Shown here in pieces: positions 24,882 through 33,966 of a DNA stretch of 55,957 bases. Made by a program: the position numbers and the translations under genes. The notes beneath the pieces are model-generated. The model made no database searches, had not been told where the DNA came from, and worked only from the letters and a program-made list of their open reading frames with translations. The stretch covers positions 1 to 55,957 of the forward strand of contig JARIAQ010000012.1 in the NCBI GenBank assembly GCA_029257775.1, read 5' to 3'. Positions within the stretch are counted from its first letter, which is position 1; the number at the start of each line of letters is the position of its first letter. This DNA is from Blautia sp. Lineage in GTDB: Bacteria > Bacillota > Clostridia > Lachnospirales > Lachnospiraceae.

Positions 24882-26843
24882 ATGAAGAAAAAAGTTGTAG
24901 CAAATCTATTAACCTTTACCATGCTGGGAACGGTTTTAAGTAATACGCAAATATCCCAAGTATATGGAGCAGAAGATTTAGGAAGAGCAACTGTACACGT
25001 AGTGGCAAAAGAAGGCGGATACGACCAGACACTTCCAGATTTATCTTTCAAAAAAGCAGATGTGACACAAAGCAAGAATTATGTAAAAGTATGTCCAAAA
25101 GAAAAAAGACAGACCTTTTTAGGCGTAGGAGGGGCAATGACAGAATCTGCGGCCTATAATTTACAAAAATTAACTCCCCAACAACAGGAGGAAGTTTATG
25201 AGGCATACTTTGGAGAAAGCGGATCCCGATATTCCATTTTAAGATCCAGCATTGGTTCTGCCGACTTCTCCACTCGATCCTATAGTTATAATGATACAGA
25301 AGAACCAGACCCGGAACTTAAAAATTTTACCATAGAAAAAGATTGGGACTACATTATACCGGCCATTCAAAAAGCCCAGTCCTATCGACCGGATCTTAAG
25401 TTTTTCGCAGCGCCTTGGGCACCACCTGCCTGGATGAAAAACAGTGGTGTTCGGCGAGGACAGACTGGAACTGCCGGACTAAATCTTATTGATAACTCTG
25501 TCAAACCCGAATATTACGAAAGCTACGCCAACTATCTGGCAAAATATATTCAAGAATACAAAAAAGCCGGAATTGATGTCTACGCTCTTTCTATTCAAAA
25601 CGAAACTCAAAACAATCCTAAATGGGAGGCAGCTACTTGGTCTACCGATGCAGTAATTGATTTTATTGGAAATCACCTTGGACCTACTCTTGAGAACAAT
25701 CATTTAGATTCACAAATTCTAATCTGGGATTGGGACAAGGGAAATGATCCTATGCATCACGATGGATTCGTAAAATTTAATACCAACGTATTAAATAATG
25801 CAAATGCCAGAAAATATATTGACGGAATTGCATTCCACTGGTATGCCGGAGACTTATGGCATGAAATGGAAGGAGTTCCTATGTGGTCTGAAGATTTTTA
25901 CAGCTTAGATGAAGTAAAATCCCAGTTTTCTGACATTCACTTATATGCTACAGAAGCCTGTCAGGAAAAAGGTCCATGGTTTGGAAGCTTTGATCCGGCT
26001 GATCGCTATATCTACGATATTTTAAACGATTTTGAGCATGGAACAGAGTCCTGGATCGACTGGAATCTTGTACTTGATAAAGATGGCGGTCCTACTCAGG
26101 GAGTAGTTAATCAATGTCACGCTCCTATTATGTTAGACCAAAACAACAAAATCTGTTATCAACCTTCTTACTATATTTTAAAACAGATTAGCCGCACAGT
26201 ACAGCCAGGCACTGTAAGCATCAAAACAACCACAGATACGGATATTGCTAAAACAGCTGTAATTGATGACCATGGAATCATTTCCGTCATGCTTGGAAAT
26301 GTTACTGATGAAGAAAAAAATATCACATTAGTAGATGATGACCGAAGTGTGGATGTAACCTTAAAACCTCACTCTTTAACAACGGTTAAATATGACAGCA
26401 ATTATCAGTCCGATGACAACATTGATACAACCCTGCCTGAAGCAAAAGCAAAACCTATTGCAGCCACAGCAAGTAGTTATGAAAAAAATCCAGTTTATGA
26501 TTATCAAGCAGGTTCTGCCATTGACGATGACAAAAATTCTCGCTGGGCCAGTGATTGGACAAATCAGGAACACATCACCTTTGAACTCCTGTCAAGGGCA
26601 ACCATTTGCGGAATTCAATTAAATTTCGAAAATGGTTATGATGCCTTATTTGATATACAAGTATCCGATGATGGTGAAAATTTCCAAACAGTAAAAACGG
26701 TCATGATTGAAGAAATGCAATCACCAGATGTAACCATATCCTTTGACCCTGTAAAAGCACGCTATGTACGATTCCAGGGAATTCAAAGAAATAATAAATA
26801 TGGCTACTCTATCTATGATGCCAATATACTGGTAAAACAATAA
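24882..26843 (+). CDS. Secreted GH30 glycosidase with C-terminal CBM32
   Basis: A 653-residue exported enzyme. A signal peptide (about 1-28, ending QVYGA) precedes a GH30 catalytic domain (about 45-510). The GVGGAMTESAAYNL start, the SIQNETQNN acid/base glutamate and the ATEACQE nucleophile are all present. The C-terminal 125 residues form a discoidin-type CBM32 (GSAIDDDKNSRWASDW), often binding galactose-type or GalNAc residues. GH30 enzymes of this type cut beta-glucosides, including glucosylceramide and beta-1,6-glucan, or related beta-linked sugars; the exact substrate is not decided by sequence. No sortase or lipid anchor is seen, so it is released. The frame is open upstream, but GGAGG before ATG 24882 sets the start. 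Confidence 0.9.
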   Translation: MKKKVVANLLTFTMLGTVLSNTQISQVYGAEDLGRATVHVVAKEGGYDQTLPDLSFKKADVTQSKNYVKVCPKEKRQTFLGVGGAMTESAAYNLQKLTPQQQEEVYEAYFGESGSRYSILRSSIGSADFSTRSYSYNDTEEPDPELKNFTIEKDWDYIIPAIQKAQSYRPDLKFFAAPWAPPAWMKNSGVRRGQTGTAGLNLIDNSVKPEYYESYANYLAKYIQEYKKAGIDVYALSIQNETQNNPKWEAATWSTDAVIDFIGNHLGPTLENNHLDSQILIWDWDKGNDPMHHDGFVKFNTNVLNNANARKYIDGIAFHWYAGDLWHEMEGVPMWSEDFYSLDEVKSQFSDIHLYATEACQEKGPWFGSFDPADRYIYDILNDFEHGTESWIDWNLVLDKDGGPTQGVVNQCHAPIMLDQNNKICYQPSYYILKQISRTVQPGTVSIKTTTDTDIAKTAVIDDHGIISVMLGNVTDEEKNITLVDDDRSVDVTLKPHSLTTVKYDSNYQSDDNIDTTLPEAKAKPIAATASSYEKNPVYDYQAGSAIDDDKNSRWASDWTNQEHITFELLSRATICGIQLNFENGYDALFDIQVSDDGENFQTVKTVMIEEMQSPDVTISFDPVKARYVRFQGIQRNNKYGYSIYDANILVKQ

Positions 26844-26848
26844 AAAAC

Positions 26849-26890
26849 ATCCGCAAATTGCCAAAACAGCAATTTGCGGACGTTTTTTTA
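26849..26890. terminator. Bidirectional terminator
   Basis: CCGCAAATTG and CAATTTGCGG form a perfect ten-pair stem with A6 before and T7 after. It serves the convergent GH30 gene and the lic-type operon. Confidence 0.9.
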
Positions 26891-28408
26891 TTTTTTCTCT
26901 TTTAAATATTTCTTCGCATCTTTTATAAAACTAACTGCAATCATCACAATAACAATTCCTATAGGGAAAGCTGCTACAATACTTACCGATTGCAGATTAC
27001 TCATAGAACTTTCTGAGAACACCAACCCAATAGGCAATACAATCAGCAAAATACACCACATCAGCTGAATCATTCTACTTGGTTTTTCATGTTCTCCCAG
27101 CTTTCTATAACTATAACAGGAAGCTGTCAATGCAATGGAATCAAAAGAAGTTGCATAAAATGCAATCATAGTAATTAATAACAATACCAAAATCAATGGG
27201 GCACATGGCAATGTTTTAATAACAGAAATAATCATTCCGTACACATCTCCATCAGCCTGATACTGAGCAATAAAGTCTGCTGCACCAGATGTTTGCAGTC
27301 CCATAGAATAATTTCCTAAGATTACAAAGCTTACTAATGTAGAACCAACTCCAAAACCATATCCTCCTAAAATTGTCTGGCGAATGGTTCTTCCTCTGGA
27401 AATACTTCCAATAAAGAATGGAGCTGCAACACACCAAACCATCCAATAAGCCCAGTAATAAATGGTCCAGTTTTGAGGGAAAGAAGTTGTTCGTTGAGGA
27501 TCTGTAAAGGTAGACAATTCCATAAACTCTCCAATCATCTTTCCAAAAGAAGCAAATCCTGACTCAATAATATATTTTGTTTCTCCACCAAACAAAAGGA
27601 CAAACAGTAATAATCCAAAGAAAAGATAAATACATGCTTTTGCCAGAAAACTAATTCCCTTAAATCCATGTAAAAGAGAATAAGTATAAACAAGGCAAGT
27701 TAAAAGCAAAATAATAATTGTAATTACAGTACGACTGATTTCAACATGAAACAGTTCACTTACAACTTCTGCCATTAAAGGAGTGGCAACACTAAAAGTA
27801 GTCGCTGTTCCTGCCAACAGCGCAAATACAGCTAATAAATCTATAATCTTTCCTGCAAATCCATCTGTATGTTTTCCAAGTAAAGGACGACATGCCTCTG
27901 AATATTTCTGACGGTCTCTCTTTCTTACGTGGAGCATAAACCCAAAAGCCGCTGCTAAAACAAGGTAAAATCCCCATGGAATAAAGCTCCAGTGGAACAT
28001 AGGAAATACTCCTGCCCACTCCTGTATCCCTCCTAATTCTGCAATGTGGGGATCAGCTGCATACATAACCCATTCAGAAAAAGAATAAAATAAAATATCT
28101 GCTGCAAGTCCACAGGTAAACATCATACTTCCCCATGCAAAAAAGGAATATTTTGGTTTCTCATCTTGACCACCTAATACAATATTTCCATACTTGGACA
28201 TTGCAATATAAATAGACAGCAAAAATACCCCAAGTCCAATAATCAAATAGTAGGTTCCAAAGGTATCACCAAAGAAAAAACGTATTTGGCTCAATACCAC
28301 ATTAGACTGTTCTGGCATAAGAAAAAATAACACACTAAGTGCAACTACAATTCCAAGAGGAACCAACGTAATCATCCAATCCACCTGTTTTTTGCTATCT
28401 TTCTTCAT
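26888..28408 (-). CDS. BCCT family choline/betaine transporter
   Basis: A 506-residue, 12-segment membrane transporter of the betaine/choline/carnitine family. The conserved block WTIYYWAYWMVWCVAAPFFIG followed by SRGRTIRQ is the family signature, with the aromatic residues that bind the trimethylammonium group. It ends the operon with the two nucleotidyltransferase genes and overlaps the preceding gene by 14 bases, GGAGG being inside that gene, so translation is coupled. In this setting it most likely imports choline for surface phosphocholine (the role of LicB, which belongs to a different family), not osmoprotection. Confidence 0.9.
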   Translation of the reverse strand: MKKDSKKQVDWMITLVPLGIVVALSVLFFLMPEQSNVVLSQIRFFFGDTFGTYYLIIGLGVFLLSIYIAMSKYGNIVLGGQDEKPKYSFFAWGSMMFTCGLAADILFYSFSEWVMYAADPHIAELGGIQEWAGVFPMFHWSFIPWGFYLVLAAAFGFMLHVRKRDRQKYSEACRPLLGKHTDGFAGKIIDLLAVFALLAGTATTFSVATPLMAEVVSELFHVEISRTVITIIILLLTCLVYTYSLLHGFKGISFLAKACIYLFFGLLLFVLLFGGETKYIIESGFASFGKMIGEFMELSTFTDPQRTTSFPQNWTIYYWAYWMVWCVAAPFFIGSISRGRTIRQTILGGYGFGVGSTLVSFVILGNYSMGLQTSGAADFIAQYQADGDVYGMIISVIKTLPCAPLILVLLLITMIAFYATSFDSIALTASCYSYRKLGEHEKPSRMIQLMWCILLIVLPIGLVFSESSMSNLQSVSIVAAFPIGIVIVMIAVSFIKDAKKYLKEKK

Positions 28409-29138
28409 CTGATTTTCCTCCTAAATACTTCTCATAACTAGAATCCAATTGTGCAAGTTCCCATAAATTATCCACCTCAATAATATCATCGGCCTGCATT
28501 TCTCGGATTCCCAGCTGATATTCCTGTGGATAACAGAACATTGCCACATCATCCCAATAGATTTGGCGATTTTCCTTTTCTTCAAATTCTATTTCCAAAT
28601 GCTTTCTAAGCTTCTGTCCGTCTTCTGCATTCCAACGAGAAATACTAAAAAGCTGCCAACCAGACTTTCCACCTGTTCTGCTACAAGACTTTACAACTCC
28701 ATTCTCCACTGTCATTAACCACTCATCTGTCTCATGGTCCGTCCAAACTGCATTGTAACCAGAGCGTTCAAATTCTGGTGCAAGAATTGAAGAATCATAA
28801 ATAATCTGATCTCCGTCCAGAATAATCACATCTTCTAAATACTCTCTTGCCACATACAAAGAAGAAATGTTGTTATATATAGAATAATAAGGATTTTCAA
28901 TCAATTTTACCTGAGGATAATCCTGCTCTAAAACTGCGAATTTCTCTTTTAAATATCCCACAACCACATAAATTTCTGTTATATTATTTTCCAGAAGCCC
29001 CTGAATCACTGTATCAATCATTCGCACTCCCTTTACCTTCACAAGAGGTTTGGGTGTTTCCAGTGTAACTGGCTGCATTCTCTTTCCAATTCCTGCCGCC
29101 ATAATAATGGCACGTTTTACTTTATACATTTCCTTCAT
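28395..29138 (-). CDS. LicC-like choline-phosphate cytidylyltransferase
   Basis: A 247-residue nucleotidyltransferase that would make CDP-choline from CTP and phosphocholine. The N-terminal IIMAAGIGKRMQPVTLETPKPLVKV loop is the nucleotide site and ILDGDQIIYD carries the metal-binding Asp. The IYNNISSLYVAREYL segment is typical of LicC-type enzymes. It overlaps the upstream fusion gene by 17 bases and the BCCT gene by 14, so the three proteins are made together. Either of two nearby ATGs could be used (29138 or 29129). A second nucleotidyltransferase domain is present in the neighbour, so substrates may be divided between them. Confidence 0.85.
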   Translation of the reverse strand: MKEMYKVKRAIIMAAGIGKRMQPVTLETPKPLVKVKGVRMIDTVIQGLLENNITEIYVVVGYLKEKFAVLEQDYPQVKLIENPYYSIYNNISSLYVAREYLEDVIILDGDQIIYDSSILAPEFERSGYNAVWTDHETDEWLMTVENGVVKSCSRTGGKSGWQLFSISRWNAEDGQKLRKHLEIEFEEKENRQIYWDDVAMFCYPQEYQLGIREMQADDIIEVDNLWELAQLDSSYEKYLGGKSDEER

Positions 29139-30885
29139 TTCCTTCCTTGCTAAGTTCTTCCTTTACAATTTTATAATAATCCTTGGCATAACGATACTGT
29201 CTTAAAGAATATTCCCCAAATTCCACACCACAAATACTCTTATATTCGCACCAATTGCTCCATAAAAATCCACACACCGCAATATAAGCATAAATCTTTA
29301 TTCGGATACTGCGGTCGCACCCGCCTTCAAAATAAGCATCAATCAGCTTTTCCACATGAGCTCTGTCATACATAGCATAAATTGCAAACATAGCAATATC
29401 CACATGTACGTCTTGCATTCCTGCATATTCCCAGTCAATCAAGCGAATTTCATCACCAGTAAAAAGAAAATTATCCGGAACAGCATCAATATGAGTAAGA
29501 GCAATCTCCTTTGGCGCTTGAGCAATATACTCTTTTAATTCATACATTTTCGTTTTCGTTTCTTCATAATCACGATATACAGATTTCACACCGTTTCGCA
29601 GGGTTTCATAATATTCTATTTGCCCAAACAAATCAAATTCATGATCTACCTGAAGCTTACATTCATGGAACTTACGAAGCTTCTCCATACATTTTTGCAC
29701 ATCCTCCGGCGCATAAGGATCGCATACTCTGGCATTATCTAAAAACTTTGTAATTTTATATCCCGTTTTAGGAGACATATAGCAAACCGGATCGCAAATA
29801 TTTTGTCCCTCCAAGGCCTGATAGACATGATATTCATTCTCACGGTTAATCATTTTATCCGTTCCCTCCCCCGGAACACGCATAATATAACGCTGTCCTT
29901 TACAGGTAAATTCAAAAGAACGGTTGGTCATCCCCTTTTTCAGAGCCTTTATTTCCACAATTTCCTTAGTATCACAAGAAAGAACCTCTGCAATCAAAGA
30001 AATAATATCTGAATTCAACTGATTGGAATCTTCATCTAAATCTCTTAATTCTTCTAAAGTATTAATTTCATATACCAGATTTTGAGAAACTTTTCGTGGT
30101 TTTAAAATCATTTTGCCATCCATCATGGCTGCCTCTTCCCAAAATGCATAGGAATACTCTCTTTCCTTTGAAAGACGCAAAATATTTTCCTTTAAAATTT
30201 CTGCATCTTCTTTTAAAATATAAGAAATTCCAAACATCTGATTTCCCAGTTCGTTCTTCTTGGTCTCAACAATCTCTTTCTTCCGATTGATTCTTACATT
30301 ACTCTCCTCAATCTCCTTATCACTGAGCATATACCAGGAATACCACTCTTTCTTAGAAAAAGGATTTTCAAAACACCACAAGTCACATGGCAAAATATAG
30401 GTATTTCCAATCTTATCCACTACTTTTTTTAAGGAATAAAGATTATTCTTGGTCATATACTCCTTGTTGTACACCAGATTTACATTATACTTATCAATTA
30501 AATACTCATACTGTTCCTTCATAAATCCCACAACAATGTCAATATGAAAAACACCTGCTTCCTGCAACTGCTTAATTAATCGCTCAATAAGCGGTTCACC
30601 CTTAACCTCTAAAATTCCCTTAGGAACTTCCACATTAATAGGAACCATTCTCATTCCAAATCCCGCAGCAAGAATAATGGCATTTTTCGGTTTCTTCTCT
30701 TCCAATTCCTTATACACCTTTGAAGTGCACTGCATTTTTTCATCTAAATATCCCAATTGCATCAATTTTTTTAAAGAACTATTTACCTTTCCCAAAGAAT
30801 AACCAGTTATCTCTGATAAGATCCTTTGGTTTACATATTCCTGCTCCATCATGCAGTTCATCAAATCATATTCTTGAATGTTCAT
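29122..30885 (-). CDS. Fusion: winged HTH, LicC-like nucleotidyltransferase and LicA-like choline kinase
   Basis: A 587-residue three-part protein. Residues 1-70 form a helix-turn-helix of the winged type (RILSEITGYSLGKVNSSLKKL). About 75-300 is a nucleotidyltransferase with AIILAAGFGMRMVP and the metal-binding LPCDLW. About 310-575 is a choline/ethanolamine kinase with the motif HIDAVPDNFL and the metal-binding IDWEYAG. Kinase plus cytidylyltransferase would turn choline into CDP-choline, the donor for phosphocholine on teichoic acids or polysaccharides. The frame opens upstream, but AGGAGAG before ATG 30885 sets the start. No LicD-type transferase is in the window. Confidence 0.87.
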   Translation of the reverse strand: MNIQEYDLMNCMMEQEYVNQRILSEITGYSLGKVNSSLKKLMQLGYLDEKMQCTSKVYKELEEKKPKNAIILAAGFGMRMVPINVEVPKGILEVKGEPLIERLIKQLQEAGVFHIDIVVGFMKEQYEYLIDKYNVNLVYNKEYMTKNNLYSLKKVVDKIGNTYILPCDLWCFENPFSKKEWYSWYMLSDKEIEESNVRINRKKEIVETKKNELGNQMFGISYILKEDAEILKENILRLSKEREYSYAFWEEAAMMDGKMILKPRKVSQNLVYEINTLEELRDLDEDSNQLNSDIISLIAEVLSCDTKEIVEIKALKKGMTNRSFEFTCKGQRYIMRVPGEGTDKMINRENEYHVYQALEGQNICDPVCYMSPKTGYKITKFLDNARVCDPYAPEDVQKCMEKLRKFHECKLQVDHEFDLFGQIEYYETLRNGVKSVYRDYEETKTKMYELKEYIAQAPKEIALTHIDAVPDNFLFTGDEIRLIDWEYAGMQDVHVDIAMFAIYAMYDRAHVEKLIDAYFEGGCDRSIRIKIYAYIAVCGFLWSNWCEYKSICGVEFGEYSLRQYRYAKDYYKIVKEELSKEGNEGNV

Positions 30886-30921
30886 GTTTTCTCTCCTTTT
30901 TCTTTTTATGAACATAATGTT

Positions 30922-30950
30922 ATCATAGCACTATTTCTTAAAACACGCAA
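30922..30950 (-). promoter_or_regulatory. Promoter of the lic-type operon
   Basis: Minus strand -35 TTGCGT (30945-30950), 17-base spacer, -10 TATGAT (30922-30927), about 35 bases before the start codon. Confidence 0.65.
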
Positions 30951-30967
30951 GAACTATTTTTCACAAA

Positions 30968-31025
30968 AAAAGCCGCAACAGAAAGCATCTATCAAAAACC
31001 TGATCATGCTCTCCCTTGCAGCTTT
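30968..31025 (-). terminator. Terminator of the GH16/DUF4091 operon
   Basis: Minus-strand GCTGCAA pairs with TTGCGGC, with inner AGAGCAT/ATGCTTT and GATCA arms, followed by T7. It lies just past the DUF4091 stop. Confidence 0.75.
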
Positions 31026-31031
31026 CCTTAT

Positions 31032-32672
31032 TTAGCCTTGCAAAGCTGACAACAATTCCTCGTATACTTTCTGGAATTTTGTCGGATCTTCTTCATATGT
31101 ATAATTATTAGTAAATACTTTTCCAATCAGCTCATCATGAAGCTGACTATCCTTCTCTCTTAAAAGCTGCCACAGCGCAGCATCTTCTGCACCTCGTCTT
31201 TGTGCTTCTAAACGCATTCCCAGATTTGGTCCATCTTCACCTGGATAGATTAAAAAGGAATCTCCACAAGGGAAATTTGTACCAATTCCTGTATGATTCG
31301 GGCAACTGGTTCCCTCATAAGGATTCATTCCCTGTTGGAACTGATTTAATCCCCAGTGTAAAAATCCTGAAATTCTGTTCTTCGCACATCCCCAGAACAA
31401 CAATCTTCCTTTTATTAAGGCAAAATCCAGAAAACGATTCAGCCAATGTCCTTCCGGTCCACAGCACACATAAGTCCAAACTGTTTCACCCAGTTCAATG
31501 AGTTTATCAAACTCTTCTTTTTTCTTCTCATATCCTGCTGTTCCAGGTACCCAAATATCAATTCCACCACGAAACTGAGCAGAATCTACTGCTTCTATAA
31601 TCCGAATTCCCGGAATATATTTTCGCAAAATACCCGCTGCCAGATAATACTGTCTTTTTCTTGCTTCCAGTACTTCCTGATTCTCATAATGAATATCCGG
31701 TTCATCATGAATATGAAACAACACCTGCTTTTCCCATCCATGTTTCTTTAAGTAAGCTGCCAGACTCTGTACAAATCGTACTGTAATCTCATAACCTTCC
31801 AAAGAATCCACCGGCACATCTTTCGCCATAGAACAGGTAAAACTATCTGTATACATATCTGGCATTCCATCTGGCAAAAATCCTCGATCCAAAAGAACCC
31901 CCAGCTCCATATACTCCATTCCCTCTTCAAAAAAACAGGAAATCGTTGGCGTTAAATATTCAAAATCAAAATTATACGGCTCTTTGGATATCACACACTG
32001 TTCATCTAACTGAATGAAAAAAATATTTTGATGCATTCTGCGCATTGCCTGTGCATATTTGCGAAGCATCTCCAAATACTCTTTTGTACCCTGCTTTACA
32101 TGATGAAATCTACTGATTGCTTCCTCCGAAAACCAGTTTGTTACACAAAAAGTATTTTCTGGAATTTTCACATCATATACCTGTACAGTAACCTTACACC
32201 GATATTCACCTTCTATGGTCTTTGCAATGATAGAAACACAATGTTCTCCAGGCTTAATTCCCTCTTTGGCTAACAAACACATGTAAACAGACGCTTTTCC
32301 GTCTTTTGTGGGAATGTGTCCGTCTTCTCTTTTTTCCAAACAATCATATACCCAAAATGGTGCTTTTCTCGTTACATAATCCGGCTTTTCTTCTGGTCTT
32401 TCCATAAGAACCATTGCTCCACCTTGATTTTCACCATCTCCAGTATTATATTCTACCGGAATTTCCTGCATCTTGTACCATTCTGCCTGAAAATCCGCTC
32501 CTTCCAGCTCCATACTAATCTCTTCTGACTCTGTTTCCAACAAAAGCTGGATTCCCGGCTTTCCATTAAGGGGCATTGCCACACGCAATTCCTCCGGAAG
32601 TTTCCCAAGGCAGCTATCCGGATATAAAAATTCTTCTTTTTCTGTTATAATTCCTCGATACTCATGTCTCAT
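31032..32672 (-). CDS. DUF4091 domain protein, glycosidase-like
   Basis: A 546-residue protein without a signal peptide, so cytoplasmic. A beta-sandwich-like N-terminal half (about 1-170) precedes a barrel-like DUF4091 region, with VLFHIHDEPDIHYENQ (His-Asp-Glu, a likely active site), IWVPGTAGYEKKKEEFD and FWGCAKNRISGFLHWGLN. DUF4091 proteins occur in sugar-degradation loci and resemble glycoside hydrolases of barrel type, but no reaction is established that I can state. Last gene of the importer operon, 13 bases after the dehydrogenase gene; GAGGAA precedes the ATG. It probably acts on the imported sugar. Confidence 0.75.
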   Translation of the reverse strand: MRHEYRGIITEKEEFLYPDSCLGKLPEELRVAMPLNGKPGIQLLLETESEEISMELEGADFQAEWYKMQEIPVEYNTGDGENQGGAMVLMERPEEKPDYVTRKAPFWVYDCLEKREDGHIPTKDGKASVYMCLLAKEGIKPGEHCVSIIAKTIEGEYRCKVTVQVYDVKIPENTFCVTNWFSEEAISRFHHVKQGTKEYLEMLRKYAQAMRRMHQNIFFIQLDEQCVISKEPYNFDFEYLTPTISCFFEEGMEYMELGVLLDRGFLPDGMPDMYTDSFTCSMAKDVPVDSLEGYEITVRFVQSLAAYLKKHGWEKQVLFHIHDEPDIHYENQEVLEARKRQYYLAAGILRKYIPGIRIIEAVDSAQFRGGIDIWVPGTAGYEKKKEEFDKLIELGETVWTYVCCGPEGHWLNRFLDFALIKGRLLFWGCAKNRISGFLHWGLNQFQQGMNPYEGTSCPNHTGIGTNFPCGDSFLIYPGEDGPNLGMRLEAQRRGAEDAALWQLLREKDSQLHDELIGKVFTNNYTYEEDPTKFQKVYEELLSALQG

Positions 32673-32685
32673 TTTTCTATTTTCC

Positions 32686-33963
32686 TCACACCGATTCTTT
32701 TAATAAAATCACACGTCCATGATCCAGTCTAGATTTTTCTGCTGCAAGAGCAATATAATGACTTTCCAAAGAAATTGCCAAATCTGTAATAGATGGGCTC
32801 TTCTTTCCCTGCATAATATAATCGCAGAACTGCTGAACCATTCGAATATCTCCCCCACCATGTCCACTAAAATCATCTGTCAACTTAGTAAGATCAATCT
32901 CCTCAGTCTCTTTTCCAAAAGGAGTATAGTAAATCATATTTTTACCCATATCTCCCTCGATCTGTCCCATAGTTCCCATAATCTTAATGGTTCGATTACA
33001 AGTAGCGCTAAAGGCACACATGGAAAAAGTCACTGTAATGCCATTCTCCATCTGCAAATTGACTACCTGATGATCTACCACATCATTATTACAACGATAC
33101 ACACATCTTCCATAAGGACCTTCTTTTAATGCTTCTCGTACAGCTTCCTCTTCTGGATGAATCACAAAAGTATTTGCCGGCCATCCTGCTCCATGACGGA
33201 CTCCGGTTTCCTTATCTGTAATATAAATTTTTTCAGCATCATAAGGACAGTTTTCTTTCGCTGCACATCCACCCAAGCAATAATTTCCAGCTCCTTTTGG
33301 AGCATTTTCTTCTTTAAACCAAGATAATTCCCCAAAAGAAGAAACTCTGCTACATCCCGAATCTGCCAACCATACCAAAATATCCATATCATGACAACAC
33401 TTCGCCAGAATCATAGGACTGCTCTCTTTGGAGTCCTTCCAGTTCCCCCGAACAAAGGAATGTGCCTGATGAAAAAATCCCACATCTTCCCTTGCCTGAA
33501 TATTCATAACCTTTCCAATTGCACCATTTTGCAACAACTCTTTGATTTTCGTATAAAATGGTGTATAACGAAGTACATGACAGACACATACTTTTCTTTG
33601 ATATTCTTGTGCCGTCTTTAATAAAAGACGGCACTCCTCTTCATCTGGAGAAACTGGTTTTTCCAAAAGAAGATGATACCCTTTCTGAATTGCCTTTATG
33701 GCATATTTTACATGGTCTTGATCCTGAGTACAGATAAACATCACATCGGCAACACGATCTGCCAAAAGCAATTCTTCTGCACTGGAAAAACAATTCTCTT
33801 CCTTAAGATGATAACGTTCTTTAGCTTCCTGAACCTTATCCTCCATTAAGTCTGCCACTGCAATAAGTTCCATCTTCTCTGCATTCTGTTCAATAATTGG
33901 TGCATACACTTGTAACCCTCTGCTACCTAAGCCCAATATTGCAATTGTCATTTTCTTGGTCAT
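32686..33963 (-). CDS. Gfo/Idh/MocA family oxidoreductase
   Basis: A 425-residue NAD(P)-dependent sugar dehydrogenase. The Rossmann start IAILGLGSRGLQVYAP, the LEKPVS catalytic-lysine motif and the second-domain CCHDMDILVWLA histidine region match the family. Unusual is a cysteine cluster in the insert after the catalytic domain (CLGGCAAKENC, about residue 225-240), which could bind a metal. These enzymes oxidise or epimerise sugars, and in some families hydrolyse glycosides by redox chemistry. It lies three bases after the GH16 stop, with its ribosome site inside that gene. Confidence 0.85.
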   Translation of the reverse strand: MTKKMTIAILGLGSRGLQVYAPIIEQNAEKMELIAVADLMEDKVQEAKERYHLKEENCFSSAEELLLADRVADVMFICTQDQDHVKYAIKAIQKGYHLLLEKPVSPDEEECRLLLKTAQEYQRKVCVCHVLRYTPFYTKIKELLQNGAIGKVMNIQAREDVGFFHQAHSFVRGNWKDSKESSPMILAKCCHDMDILVWLADSGCSRVSSFGELSWFKEENAPKGAGNYCLGGCAAKENCPYDAEKIYITDKETGVRHGAGWPANTFVIHPEEEAVREALKEGPYGRCVYRCNNDVVDHQVVNLQMENGITVTFSMCAFSATCNRTIKIMGTMGQIEGDMGKNMIYYTPFGKETEEIDLTKLTDDFSGHGGGDIRMVQQFCDYIMQGKKSPSITDLAISLESHYIALAAEKSRLDHGRVILLKESV

Positions 33964-33966
33964 TTA

